Assembly: GCA_000469685.2 (NCBI GenBank)
Contig: LS997565.1
Coordinates: forward strand, 34,934,645-34,998,644
Direction: 5' to 3'
DNA: 64,000 bases
Source of the DNA: Haemonchus contortus
Lineage: Eukaryota; Nematoda; Chromadorea; Rhabditida; Trichostrongylidae
This document shows positions 37,701-49,700 of this stretch, one piece after another; position 1 is the stretch's first letter; each line of letters opens with the position of its first letter. The notes beneath the pieces were generated by a model, which was not told the DNA's origin, searched no databases, and worked only from the letters and a program-made list of their open reading frames with translations. Both the position numbers and the translations under genes were made by a program.

Positions 37701-40700
37701 GAGCGTAACGAAACCAATTTGTGGCCATAATTGAACGACTTCCCCATGATTAACTATTGCTTTTACTCACAAGTAATCTTGGTCACCTTTCGTTCCCTCT
37801 CTCAATGTGGGACTTCGAGTGATAGCTTGAACCAACTGAGTTCATCATTTTTTAAGAGGGTACAAAAAATGTACTGAGAACGATTAGAAAAAAGTTCAAA
37901 TTTTATGAGGCTGAAGCCAACAGGGTCTCGTTCCCAATCGAATAATACCCAATGAATCGCGGTGGTATTCGATAATTTGAATGAAAGCCACGATGCCTGA
38001 TAAGCATGTTTTCATAAGATTATGGAGAGGTGAAAGTAGGAGGACAAGGAAAAATTGATTTTAACATCTAATTGTAAACAGATTCTCTTCGAAAGGTTTT
38101 CGGCTAGGAGGGTAAACCTAACAATTGCGTACAAAGAATTTGCCAAGTTTTCTTATGATTCTACCACCTGGTGGAAAAAATAGGAAGGAAACGAAAAAAA
38201 GATGAGATAGGAGACCAGCGTAAAACACCAATCCCGAAAGATCATTCGTTTTTTCGAGCGAACTACTGGAACCCCTAGGATCACCATAAATGTCATTCCT
38301 TTCCCCCTTCAGAAAATTAAGAAATCCAATAAGGTTTTATGATGAATTGGTTGATGAAAAAACTGAATTTCCCGTGTTACAGGTTGGAGATCTCAAGAAC
38401 AAATGGAAAACAGGTGACGTGGAGACGGCTGAGCTGAGAGCAGCCGACGAGAAGAAAGACTTGGAGTTGTTGAAGGTAAAGTTACACCAAGGCTCTTGAA
38501 TTAAAATACTTGTCCTATTCTTCTAAATTTGACTTCCATGACAGCTCAGAATGCTCATAAACCTACAGAATAGTTCACGGACCTCTGTATGCTGAACCTA
38601 ATTTTGGGATCTTTTTCTGATTGCAAGTGAAGACCGGCGAAGTGTAGCGAATATGAATCATTGTAAATCTGAAAAAATGAAGTCTTGGGTCGTTAATCAA
38701 TCTCCCCCGCACTCGACTTCCATTCAGAATCGTTGTGGAGTATTGAATGCGTATGTTTCCTATGCAATGACTTGCGGTAGCCAGCCGATGTACAAGTCAG
38801 TGCTTTTATCCTCCCAGACAGGTCTGGTACCAATTAATCGGCCTCGGAAGGATGAAAGGCTTGGTTGGTCTAGGCGGACATCGATCTGGGATGGAAGCTC
38901 TAATCGTGCGTGTGACATAATGCGCCACTTGCCACTGCACCATCTCCGCCCTTATTATTGGGCAGTGAGGAAAGTAAAGCAGAATAATTTTTGCAGAAGA
39001 AACTTCGTGGTTAGATACTACGTGTATAAGTGGCATTTTGTACTGAACCTGTGTAATTTCAAGTTTTTGATCAGTTACTCGATGAAGTAGTGGAGCTAGT
39101 TATTGTCTCATGAGAACTGAGTAAATGGAGGGGTCATTTACTCGAGAGTGTACTACACTTTGTTATAACCTTCAATGAGAAGCTACATTTGAGTTGGGGA
39201 GCCGACCAGTGAGCACTTCTGCTCCTCTGAAATCCGAAATTGTGCAATCTGTCCAACTTTCTTCGAAATTCTGGCTCTGGCAATTCTAGAATAACAAAGT
39301 TTGAGCCTTTGAATACGTGTGGCGCTACCCGCAACTGAAATCTGTAACGACACTTGAGCCGCTGACTCTTCCTTTGATTTCAGTTGCTGACCATTCTCCA
39401 TTCGGCTGCTAATTGGTCCCACATAAGAGCTCTAATTTAGGACCGTTATGGGAGGAATGTTGTAAAAGCTATTTCTTTCACGCAAACTCTTTACAGACCG
39501 GTCCGTCAGTGAAAGAGCGCTTCCATGAGCGCAACGAAGCCGAAACGGTTGTAGAGCGTCAGTGGGATCGTAGCGAGTTAGACACCGCCGGTAAGTTCAG
39601 CTGCTCATGCTCTTCTGTGAACTAACAGTAAATCGTGATTATGAGATTGATTGGTAGTGTCGTTCGGAATTTGGTCAATGTTAATGTGGGATGTCCGGTG
39701 ATGTCACCTTTTCCGTTCGTCCTCTCCGTTTCTGAGAGCAAAATCCAATGCACACCTCTGAAAAGCGCTTATTTACGTGAGGCTGTGTTCTGAGTTGGTG
39801 TTTTCAGTACGGTGGTGAATCCGCTGGAATGATTGGAACAGCATACATTGACCCTATTGTGCCACCATCTAGTCGCTAATTCGCTGACACTCTTGAAACG
39901 CGAACTCAGAACACAGCTTCACGCCACACAGCACGTACACACCGCATCCACGCTCGCCCAATTTTGCTCACTTTCCGCTTTAGTCTTGTTTTTGCTATTG
40001 AGTTTAGCTGCTTGAAACTTTTTTCATTCAAGACAATCCGGATGCTGTGCGTGCTTTGCTTTACCTCATACGGAAACGATACTTTGAAGGTGATTGTCAC
40101 AATAACACTATCGTATTTTGTAATATCTCACAGAATTTTTCATGGCTAGGCTATTTTCGCTCATTTCCCTGAAAACTTTTAAAAACTCAAAAAGATATCT
40201 CTGTAAGCCCTGAAGTTGCTTGTCGGTCTTGAAACGCCGGCTGACACGTGAAACCGGAGAGGAGAAAATACGACTCACTTTTGTTTCCGCTTCTGTTTAC
40301 CCTCCAGTAGGAGATGAATTGCATCCGGGTATGTCGCTCAAACATGGGTGATGGGTTGAGAGCTTGCCTATTATTGAGTTTTGCCAACAGAGGACTAACT
40401 TTTATGGATCATATGTCAAGAAAAGAAAAGAGTGGAAAGATGATGTGGTGCATGGGAGGTCCAATGCTCCGATGTGCTGCCTTTGAAGTTCTTTGGGACT
40501 GAAATATGGCTCGCAGAAAGATATTCCTAGACGGTTCACAGTGGCTGTGAAGTAGAAGGTACAAAATGACATGAAATATAAAGTTGGCGCAGAGGTTTCG
40601 TACCAACACTTGGAGCACCTTTTACCTGTGGCCAATGTTTCGGCAGTTGCTTCTTACAGAACTTCGTGGGCTGCGACTCAAAAAATTATCGGAAAGGGGA

Positions 40701-43700
40701 TTGGGGGGCGCTATTATGTTGTCGAGGCTACTACCCTTTGAATAATGCTTCCGAATACATGGGATCGCTAAGCAGGTGATAATCACGTGGTAAAATATCT
40801 AGAGAGAACGTCCCGGATAGGCACGACATTTCTTCCTTAATCACCTCTAGAAGAATTTTCGGGCGAGCACAAGGGAGTATAGCTCACACTCACACGGTCG
40901 ATCTTGCCCGCTGCACTGAGTTGTAGAAAGTTGTAGTACACTTTCGAAAGCTATGATGGTACAGAGATCTGTTGGCTCTTCATGGTGTACCACTAGTGAG
41001 AGATTTCGGGTTAGATTTCAGAGCTTTGACGATTCCAGCACCTTAGTGGTCGTTGGACGTCCAAATCAGCAAGGCCCATATCACTATATTCTAAGCTTTT
41101 GAACGAGTTATACATACAACAAAACGATAAAGTATGCTGTTCCTGACCGCAGCACGAATACTAGTGGTTCCTACAGGGGTTCTTCAGAAGGTACCCTAAA
41201 CCGCAAGTCAGCGACTGAGACTTTCAACTTGAACTACACCGGAGTTCCCTGTTTACGCATCTGGGAAGTCACTCGGGTGCACTTTCTCGAGAGCCCATGG
41301 ACATACTCGATTGATTTCGCAAGCTGCGAAATAACCCGGGATTACGAAATGTAGTGCCCCAATCCAATCTAGAATCGCTTTTTTCAACGCTGATCGGTCC
41401 AGCTTGCTAAGGACAACTTTTAGGCGCCCTAGGCAAAATATTGCCATCTTTGTTGTCAGCTTTTGAAACGCACGACTGCTATGGTATTAGTCGGCATCCG
41501 TTAGTGATTAAATTCGTAAGACTGGCGAAGTTGCCAGCCTACCGAAGCCTTCCAATTTCTACAGATTACTTACCTGATCAGATTGATCGATGCTGATGTA
41601 CCTTTCCAGCTGCAGAGCTGTGAGTTTCTTAAAATGCAAAACAATATGCTTTAGGAGCCGCCGAAGCCCGAAAATCGTTCATGCAGGGGTCTGCATTCGA
41701 AGCCGCTGCAGTCGAGAAAAGTGCGAAGGATTTGGAAGACCTCCACTTCAAACGTAAGCGATTTTTCCGTCTTAGCTGAGGGAAGAAAATGCTTCCAGAG
41801 CTTTATAACCAAAACAAGAAATTCGGCATCCGTCATTTCCGAAATAATAAAAGGGAAGGATAAGGTTTTTGTTGGTAATCAATCCCGTTTTTGTGATTTC
41901 CATGTCATTCGACGTTCGGAATCACATTGACGTTTTCATGGGCAAGTCCTAAAACTGCATGCTAATCTCATTTTTTGTAAATTCATTTCATTTTCTCTTT
42001 TGTGTCCAGTAGAGATCGTTCTGTCGACGTAACTCTTGTAAACCGTCAATTCACCGCCGATCGTCGAAAAACGTTGAGAAGCGAGGCCGTAATTGCGTCA
42101 TGAGCTCAACGGGTAACGGGTAGCAATGATGAATTTGCTTTCTACCGAGTGGGAGACTATGAGGGGCTCCAGGATCATGGGAGTCTGAAGGAGAAGAGCG
42201 AGTCAGAGCGCCTCTTATAAGCAACGGAGTTTTGTGTTCGATGTGTTTTCTGTTTATTACAAAAGGAAAAATAGCAATTCATTATTCATTCGCCGCACAG
42301 CCATCATTTTTCATTTTCGAGGTGTTCTTAGGAAATTCCGAGAAATACCTTTACCGAACTTGAATTTAATACAGTAGTAATGCTTGAAAGGCAAATGTGG
42401 TATATAACAAGTAGCGGTCTATGAAACACTCATAGTCCAGGATTCGGATCCCAGGTTTATACTCGCCAAGCTCTCCATATCTCAGGGGCCGACTAATTGG
42501 TATCAAACCCGTCTGGGAGATTGAAGGCGCTAATTTTTCCATTGCCTAGCCACAACAAGTCATTGTTTAAGCCTTATACGCATCCAAACCGCCTCTACGA
42601 TTGTGAATAGAAGTCTAGTGCGAAGCAGATCCCGAACGGCAGAGATGAACGCGATTGACTAACGACAAAAGACTTCTAGACATTATCTTTAAAATTTTTG
42701 AGAGTTGAGTTGGAATTTTTTCGATGTTAGCTGTTTTCACTTCCTAGCGATAACGACCTCTTCGTGGCAGAATGCCGTTTCCTACATAAAACGGCTCAAA
42801 TGTCACATTAGCGTGCACTGAACAAAGATATTTACTTTCCAAGGGTCTTATGAAGCACTTGTTGTATTTGCCAGAGACAAAGTGGTTTCGAAGCTTTTCG
42901 TCTCAAGACTATCAAATGAAAATGTTCAAGTAATGGATGAACATTGCAGTGATAAAAAGTCATTTTCAGAATTGCAAGACTTCAAAGAACGCTTCGAGAG
43001 AGGTGAAGGCGACGTGGATGTGCAGAAGACGACAGTAGATATGACCGGAGATGTGAACCTCGGTGGCATCAAAGCAGCCTTCGAACATGTCAGTAACATC
43101 ATACTTTTTTGGAAAAAAAAATCTCAAAGGTTTCTTTAGAATCCTTTAAATATCTCGTGAGGATCATGAACTATTGGGAATTCATCAGAATCCCTATGAT
43201 GATATGAGGGAAGTCGGGTTTGTAATCTGTGAAGAGGAGAATTCACTCTCCTGGTCTTCTTCGAATCATCACGAACTCTCAATATGCGAGTTGTTTCCGA
43301 GTATACCTAGGGGCTTATTCCAAGGAGTAATTCACACTAAGCAGTGATTTTCCTGATTCCATGTAAATAGGAATTCGGAAAACCGAAACAGGGCACAATC
43401 CTCAGATTAGACACACGAGCTCTCCGGTTCGTTGCCCGAACGCCAGATTCTCGTGAAAATGAACATCCTTTGAGAGGAAATTTTCTGTGAATCACTTGTC
43501 TTCCGGGTACTAAATGTTTCCAATGTTTATGTGTTGCTGTCGTTTCCGCTATGACAGCTCATCCTCCTACGCTCCATCTTGTCTGCTCCGACCAGCTGTT
43601 TGTCGATAACCGACGACTCATCTTGAGTTTTTCGACGGCAAAATCCACGAAAATGAACACCCACTTGATGTCCTCTTGTTTTTCACAGTTGTTTTCCTTT

Positions 43701-46700
43701 CCTTTTGGTTCTCATATTTATTCATACCCCAATTTGCTGGTCATCGCTGGGTCTGCATTGCTCATTCCACAGACTACCGTTGAATTTTGATCGCAAACTT
43801 TTTTCCTTTCTCTTCATCTTTTTGCTCTCATTTTTTTTGATTCGACCTCAAAATGGATGCGTAAGGGTTTTGCGAGTGTTTCCACAAACCTCTTAAGACT
43901 ATCTTACCCAAGAGCTTGCCTCCGAGGGGATCAGGCATTTGGAGTAATCTGGAATCCTATCCAATGAATTCGATAATTTATGTAGTCAAATATGAGCTGT
44001 TGACAGATTGAACTGGTATTTTTCATGCTACGCTTTTCCTCTTGAACTCCCTGCAAGCTTCAGTAACACTTCCAAATAGGTGGAGAGGGTATTATTCTTT
44101 CACACGTAACCTAGATTGAAAAAGTTGGAGTTGTCTCTCCTTCCTTCCGCGTTCACTGCTTCCAGTCCCCGACGAAAAGAAAAGTTCTTACATAGTTCAT
44201 ACAAATCCGCACAGTTCAGAGAACGTTCACCTCGGTGCCAGGCTCACCGAGCGGATTTGAATATTTTTAGAAGATCCCCTGTTGACTGGGTTTGTCGCCA
44301 TCAAATGGAAGAGGTTTTGAAATGGCGATACAAGCCATTCTCAGACCGTACTATTCATAAAATAGTAGGGATCGAATCTCACTGTGGAACCTAGGAAAGA
44401 GGGCGATAACCACCCACGAACAGAGTAGGTGCAGGCGTCCACTCTGCTATCTATGTGATCCATTGATTCTGGAGTGATGAGTTTAGAAGACACGTTGGTA
44501 GCAGTCATTTCTCAGTAGGCAAGCCGTTTCAGTGTTTGTTTGACCATCAGATCCTCATTCGGCTTCATAAGTAGGGACCCAAGATGATAATCCAGTTCAT
44601 AGAGCTATTCATGTCACGAACACTGGTTTTTTGGATTCAAGAGCGAGTGGCCATTCACTAGCCTGACGGAACCATTTGTTCTGGGATGCCTCATCTCACA
44701 AGAACAAGCTTGTCCAATTCACTCAATCCCACTCTTATGAATAGTTTGAATTGCTCCTGGCAGTGACCACCTCAGATTTTCGACATTCTTGAGAGTCAGA
44801 AACGTCTTCGTGATCGCTATGATAAGACTTTCAAATGCATCAAGATATCCTGAGAAGTTGCGCCTTACTTTTCAATAGCTCAGCTGTTTTCTATTCACAT
44901 GCTAGGCAATTTCTGCCTTCGTTTGTAGCGATCATTTCTGGTCTACGAGACATCTAGAAAGTTGAAAAGCGGGGCGGAAAAAAAGAAAATAGCCGTGGTT
45001 CTCACTGCTTTTTCAATCCTTTTCCTGTTTTCTAATATTTCTACTACTCATCGTTCTTCATTCCACGTGAGCCTCATCTTTCAAAGGGAATTGGACGGGG
45101 GGAGGGCAGGTAGCGATGTGCAGCAATGTGAGAATCGGAATAATATCGGAAACCAACATCTTCGATAGCATCGTTTGAAGAGATTTGTGCAAAAAGTCGT
45201 CAACTTGGTCCTTGAGCCTCAAAACTACCTTTCATTAGCGGTCAGCCTGAAGTTCAAGAGGGCTCCTACTTCACTCTAAGAGCCCAATGATCTTACATTT
45301 TCTTTCCTTTTATGAGCTGAGTGATTATCGACGACAGAATTTCAGAGCAATCTGTTTATTTTCACTAATAAAGGGAAACATGGCAAGAGCACTGATATCA
45401 TCAATGTGAGTTGTTCCAGGGCGAGGAAGAGATGTCACCAGAAGAACGTGCAGCACAGAAGAAGAAAGAAATCGAGGCCGAATTTCTCAGGTACAAGATG
45501 GCCAGACGAGCAGCTGCCGAACGTGCCAAACAACAGGTTTGATTGGACGATAATCGAGGTCGGGAAAGTTTAAGAATTGACCATATTTCCAGGCTGAAGA
45601 GGGAGAAGAAGGTGCAGCCGATGTTGGGTCGATCAAAGATCGCTTTGATACGGGAGAAGCATTCAGGACAGCTGAAATGGACGGTGAGCAAATCATCTTC
45701 GAGAAGCTTCCAGTGATAAGCAAAACGTTGGCTTTCAGGAAAGAACGTCGATGTTGAAATCAAAATGGCCGGTAAAGCAAGGGAGAAATTCATGCAGATC
45801 GACGCTTCTGGTGCCGCACCGGTGATGCCCAATCAAGGCAGGAAGGTCAGTGTTTAATTGTCGGTCAAAACATTTTGATTGTACACATCTGTGACCCCAA
45901 AATCCTTCCCCTCTCTGAAGGTCTTCCTTAGGGGGAGGGGAAGGGGGTGCATTCAATAGTCTTCCTCCGTAAAAGGGAGACGGGGAGTTTGTTATGGTCT
46001 TTGAATGTCAGCCTTTTACACTCGTTTCTTACAGGAACCCAGCAAATGGGACAAAAGGGAAGACCGACCTGCTGCAGAAATCATCAATAGGAGAGCTGTT
46101 GACAATTGTGAGTACTCTGTGGAATGATAAGACTTTGTCGTAATTGAAGTCAAATATGTGGGAGATCGATGTTTAAAGGGGATTTGATCCCTTGACATGG
46201 CTTTGATATAATAATTGGTCACCTTTGCGTGGGTATTTTTGCCTAACAGCATCTGGCTTGGGCCCTTGCAATGCCCCTGGTCTTAGAGGCATTAATGAAT
46301 TTTGTATCCTTATGTGGCCTACGCTGGAGGTGCTGTGGTGGCAAGTGGCGCATTGCTACACTTGCATGGTCACGGGTCCGAACCACTGGTCGATATCCGC
46401 TTAGGACAATCAAACTCTCCATTCTCGATGGTCGTTTAATCAGTACCAGACTCGTCTGGGAGGATGAACACACTGACTTGAACATCGGCTGGCCACCGCA
46501 AGTCATTGTATAGGCCATATACGCATTCAATACGCCGCTACGATTCTCAAAGGGAGCCGAATGCGTGGCACGCTCCTCAGACGGGCTTGATTAAAACCCC
46601 AAGATGGTAGACTTTTACTTATGTGGCCCACTCAATGACTGTCGACGGCTAGCCTAGATAGAAGTCGGTGTTTTCATATTCCCAGACAAGTGTAGCACCA

Positions 46701-49700
46701 TTTAATCGGCCGCAAAGAGAAGAAAGATCGTAGCACTGAGTGGCTATCCATCCGGAACTCGATATCTGGATCGTATGTTATGAGTTGCGCTGCTTGCCAC
46801 TACTCCATGTCCTCTAACGCTTTGTCGTTAAAATCATCTGTAAAGACATGTGGCTGATTCATTGGTTATAGATGATGACGATGAGGGCGAAGATGCATTC
46901 GATATCAAGAATCTCATGAACAAATTCAAGCATATCGCCGAAGCTGACACAACCACCTCAGCTCTTAATGCGTAAGCGCTTACCTAATTATTAACTCGCT
47001 TGTAATGTTACGGAAATGATCAATGCGACACCTTTTCAGAGAACACCGAGCTGAGCTAGAAGCTTTGAAAACGGAGGCTAAGACTTTGAAGCAGCGATTT
47101 GAAGAAGGCATTGACGACGATTCAGACTTGGCTGAGGAGAAACGGCGGCAAATGCAGGAAGAATTCGAGCGACTCAAGAGTGAGTTCGGAGTCCACGATG
47201 AAATAAATCCCATCTGTAAGTAACGAGCTAGGAAAATTCATTCAGAGGAACGAGAAGAGGCGCAACGACGGCTTGAGGAAGAACGAGCTATGGAAGCGCC
47301 TAAAGAAGTTGAAAAAGACGACGTTAACATCAAGGTGAGAGTTTTAATCAGGGATGGCTAAACTAGGTTAGGAATACCCTATCCAATCTAATACCCAGGA
47401 CTTTACTGTCATCAGTTTTCCGTGTTTAGGCCGAGCATGCTGCAAAGATGGCCGCGAAATGGGAAAAGATCCAAGCCAAAGAGGCCAAAAAAGCCGAAAA
47501 GAGCCGAATGCCCGAGAAAAAAGTGGCGGTAAGTTATCGTTTCGAATTTTAGAATACCCGTCGAAATCCTGCCGAACCACTTCCAATGACTCAGTCCATC
47601 GCGGTATCTTAGTCTCTTTGTTCTTCGCCAGTTCGATGGGATTCCCGTCATTTTAAAAGATGTTTTATAGCAACAGTAAGGAATCCATGACGTGTAAGTG
47701 TTTGTAAGTGTGAGAAACTATAGCTGATCATATAGAGAATAAGTGTGCAGTATAGCTAATATATCCTGGTTATTCTTTAATAAACTTAAATAGGCAAAAA
47801 GCAACAGAATGCTGCTGAATAATGCTTCTTGGATACTGTAGTACTCATTCAGACCATAATGTTTTTGAAGATTACCTCATAGTACTAATAATTAGTATGA
47901 AAATGCTAATCATAACATCTTCTGAAGTCGCTTTGAAGGTCTGCTTTCTAGAAAAGCTGACGAGAGTATATGTCTAGTTGTAGTTCCACGTCGTATGAGA
48001 GTGGATGACGCACGCTCCGCCCACAAGGGCGGGACCGTGGCATCGGTCCACAATAATGTAGGACTCCATCGCTACTGAAATGGCCAATGATCTGCTAGAA
48101 CCTTCTTGGCGATCCTTCCCACTCTATACCAAGTAGCCAGTCTCCCTCCTCTACATCGGATGCATTTCTATACAGAAACTGATCATGTATGTGATATGGA
48201 TGCAGATTAGTAAACTTGAACATTAGGGAGTTTAGCCTAGCAGCTCTTTGGCTCATATTTCTAATTATTCAGTGAGAGCTTCCTTCCTTAGTTGTGGTGA
48301 TGGTTGGGCTGCGATTATACTCGATCTAATGAAAATCAAATGTCTATTGGTTGTAGGAGGCATAGCGCTCACGTAGACGGCGCAGACGGTTAAGAAGTCT
48401 GGGGATTCTTCTGCATTTATGCCTCTGTCTCTCCTTCTTGCATGCTATTGAGCCAGCGCTGAGAGCGATTTCGCCAAGTATAGCCGCAACTCTCAGTAGT
48501 CTCAACCATAAAAATGATGGAATTTGTCTTTGTCACGTGTTGTGATAGCCTCACACCGTTGATCTTAGATTAATGTAGTGCTTGAAGCTAATCGATAAAT
48601 CAATATTTCAATCGGTACTCGAAGGCTTGTCACTACATACAGCAATATTTCAGCTGGCCGCTACCGTTTTGTGCCTCGCATTAATAGTGTTAACTGCAGC
48701 ACAACAGTACTGGCACCAGTTACTGGCTATCGCTCAACGTTAACGTTCATTTAACCATTTAATCACCTTAGGCTAGCTTAGAAATGTCTGTCAAATTAAT
48801 CGCTACTTGTTGTGCTTTCAACTTGTGACTGCGTTATTATGAGCTTTTAAATTATTGCTTTAATCACTGCCGTATGTTAAAGGTGGCAAGTCTGGTCCGA
48901 TTCGCTAATAACATTACCGTATACTATCTAACTAGTCGATACGATTGATAATTCGTTACAGGACCAATGAGCGCGCATCGCACAACCGCAGCACCTGCAC
49001 TACACACCTAAAAATCCGTGTCACACACAATCATCTGTTGCTCTCTTGCAATTGTTGCTTCCTCATGATCCGTGTATCGCCACGACTCCCTTCGGCCGTA
49101 CGCAGGCAGCACTTTGCGTTTCTGTCCTTCACTCTTTCGTCGCCTCTTTTGTTGTCGGCGTCTCTTTCTCTCTCGTTGTTTCCCTACCGTACTAGTCCTC
49201 GGAGTCGTGACGGGGTTCTTTTATTTTTTCTTTGTTTGTCGTTTCTGTATGTAGATTTGCCACCGGCTGACTTATTATTTTATTGACGTACATATATCTT
49301 CAGCAATAAAGGTTATCAACGTGATTCGCTGTACACACGGTTACCGAAGTGTGCGGTGCAAAGCGTGAATAACCTACTAATCGTTTGAGAGTGCTTGGTT
49401 TTTTCACTAACTCATAACTAAAAAATAATAGGATGATGTTTATGTTGCTCTGCCATACAGGTTTGTTACGGCAGCTTTATTTGGTCAAAGTTCCGAACGA
49501 CCCATCACCTTCAAGGACCTGAAAGTACTTAGGAGTTCCTAATACCCGATCAAGCGCGTGAAAGTCCTAGGCCTGCTGTCACTCCCGGATACCCGGAAGC
49601 ACATAGTGAAGTAAGCATCCTTTTGCAGTTCCACCAGTGCTGAGGTCCCAGTCGATTACTTGAACAGCAGGGACCAATGAGACACCATCCACGTAGCTTC

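Noticed and set aside
38290..38382. In-frame ATG upstream of exon 13 giving an alternative start
   Set aside because: The 31 added codons show no motif and the exon has a clear acceptor. Similar chance extensions occur before exons 14 and 16.
45401..45832. 143-codon open frame on the - strand
   Set aside because: It is the exact antisense of LIM exons 17-19, which have good splice sites and phase on the + strand.
47180..47224. Read-through of exon 22 into SEFGVHDEINPICK and a stop as the true protein end
   Set aside because: The A/GTGAGT donor joins exon 23 in phase and the charged helix continues naturally. The stop ending would lose LIM2.
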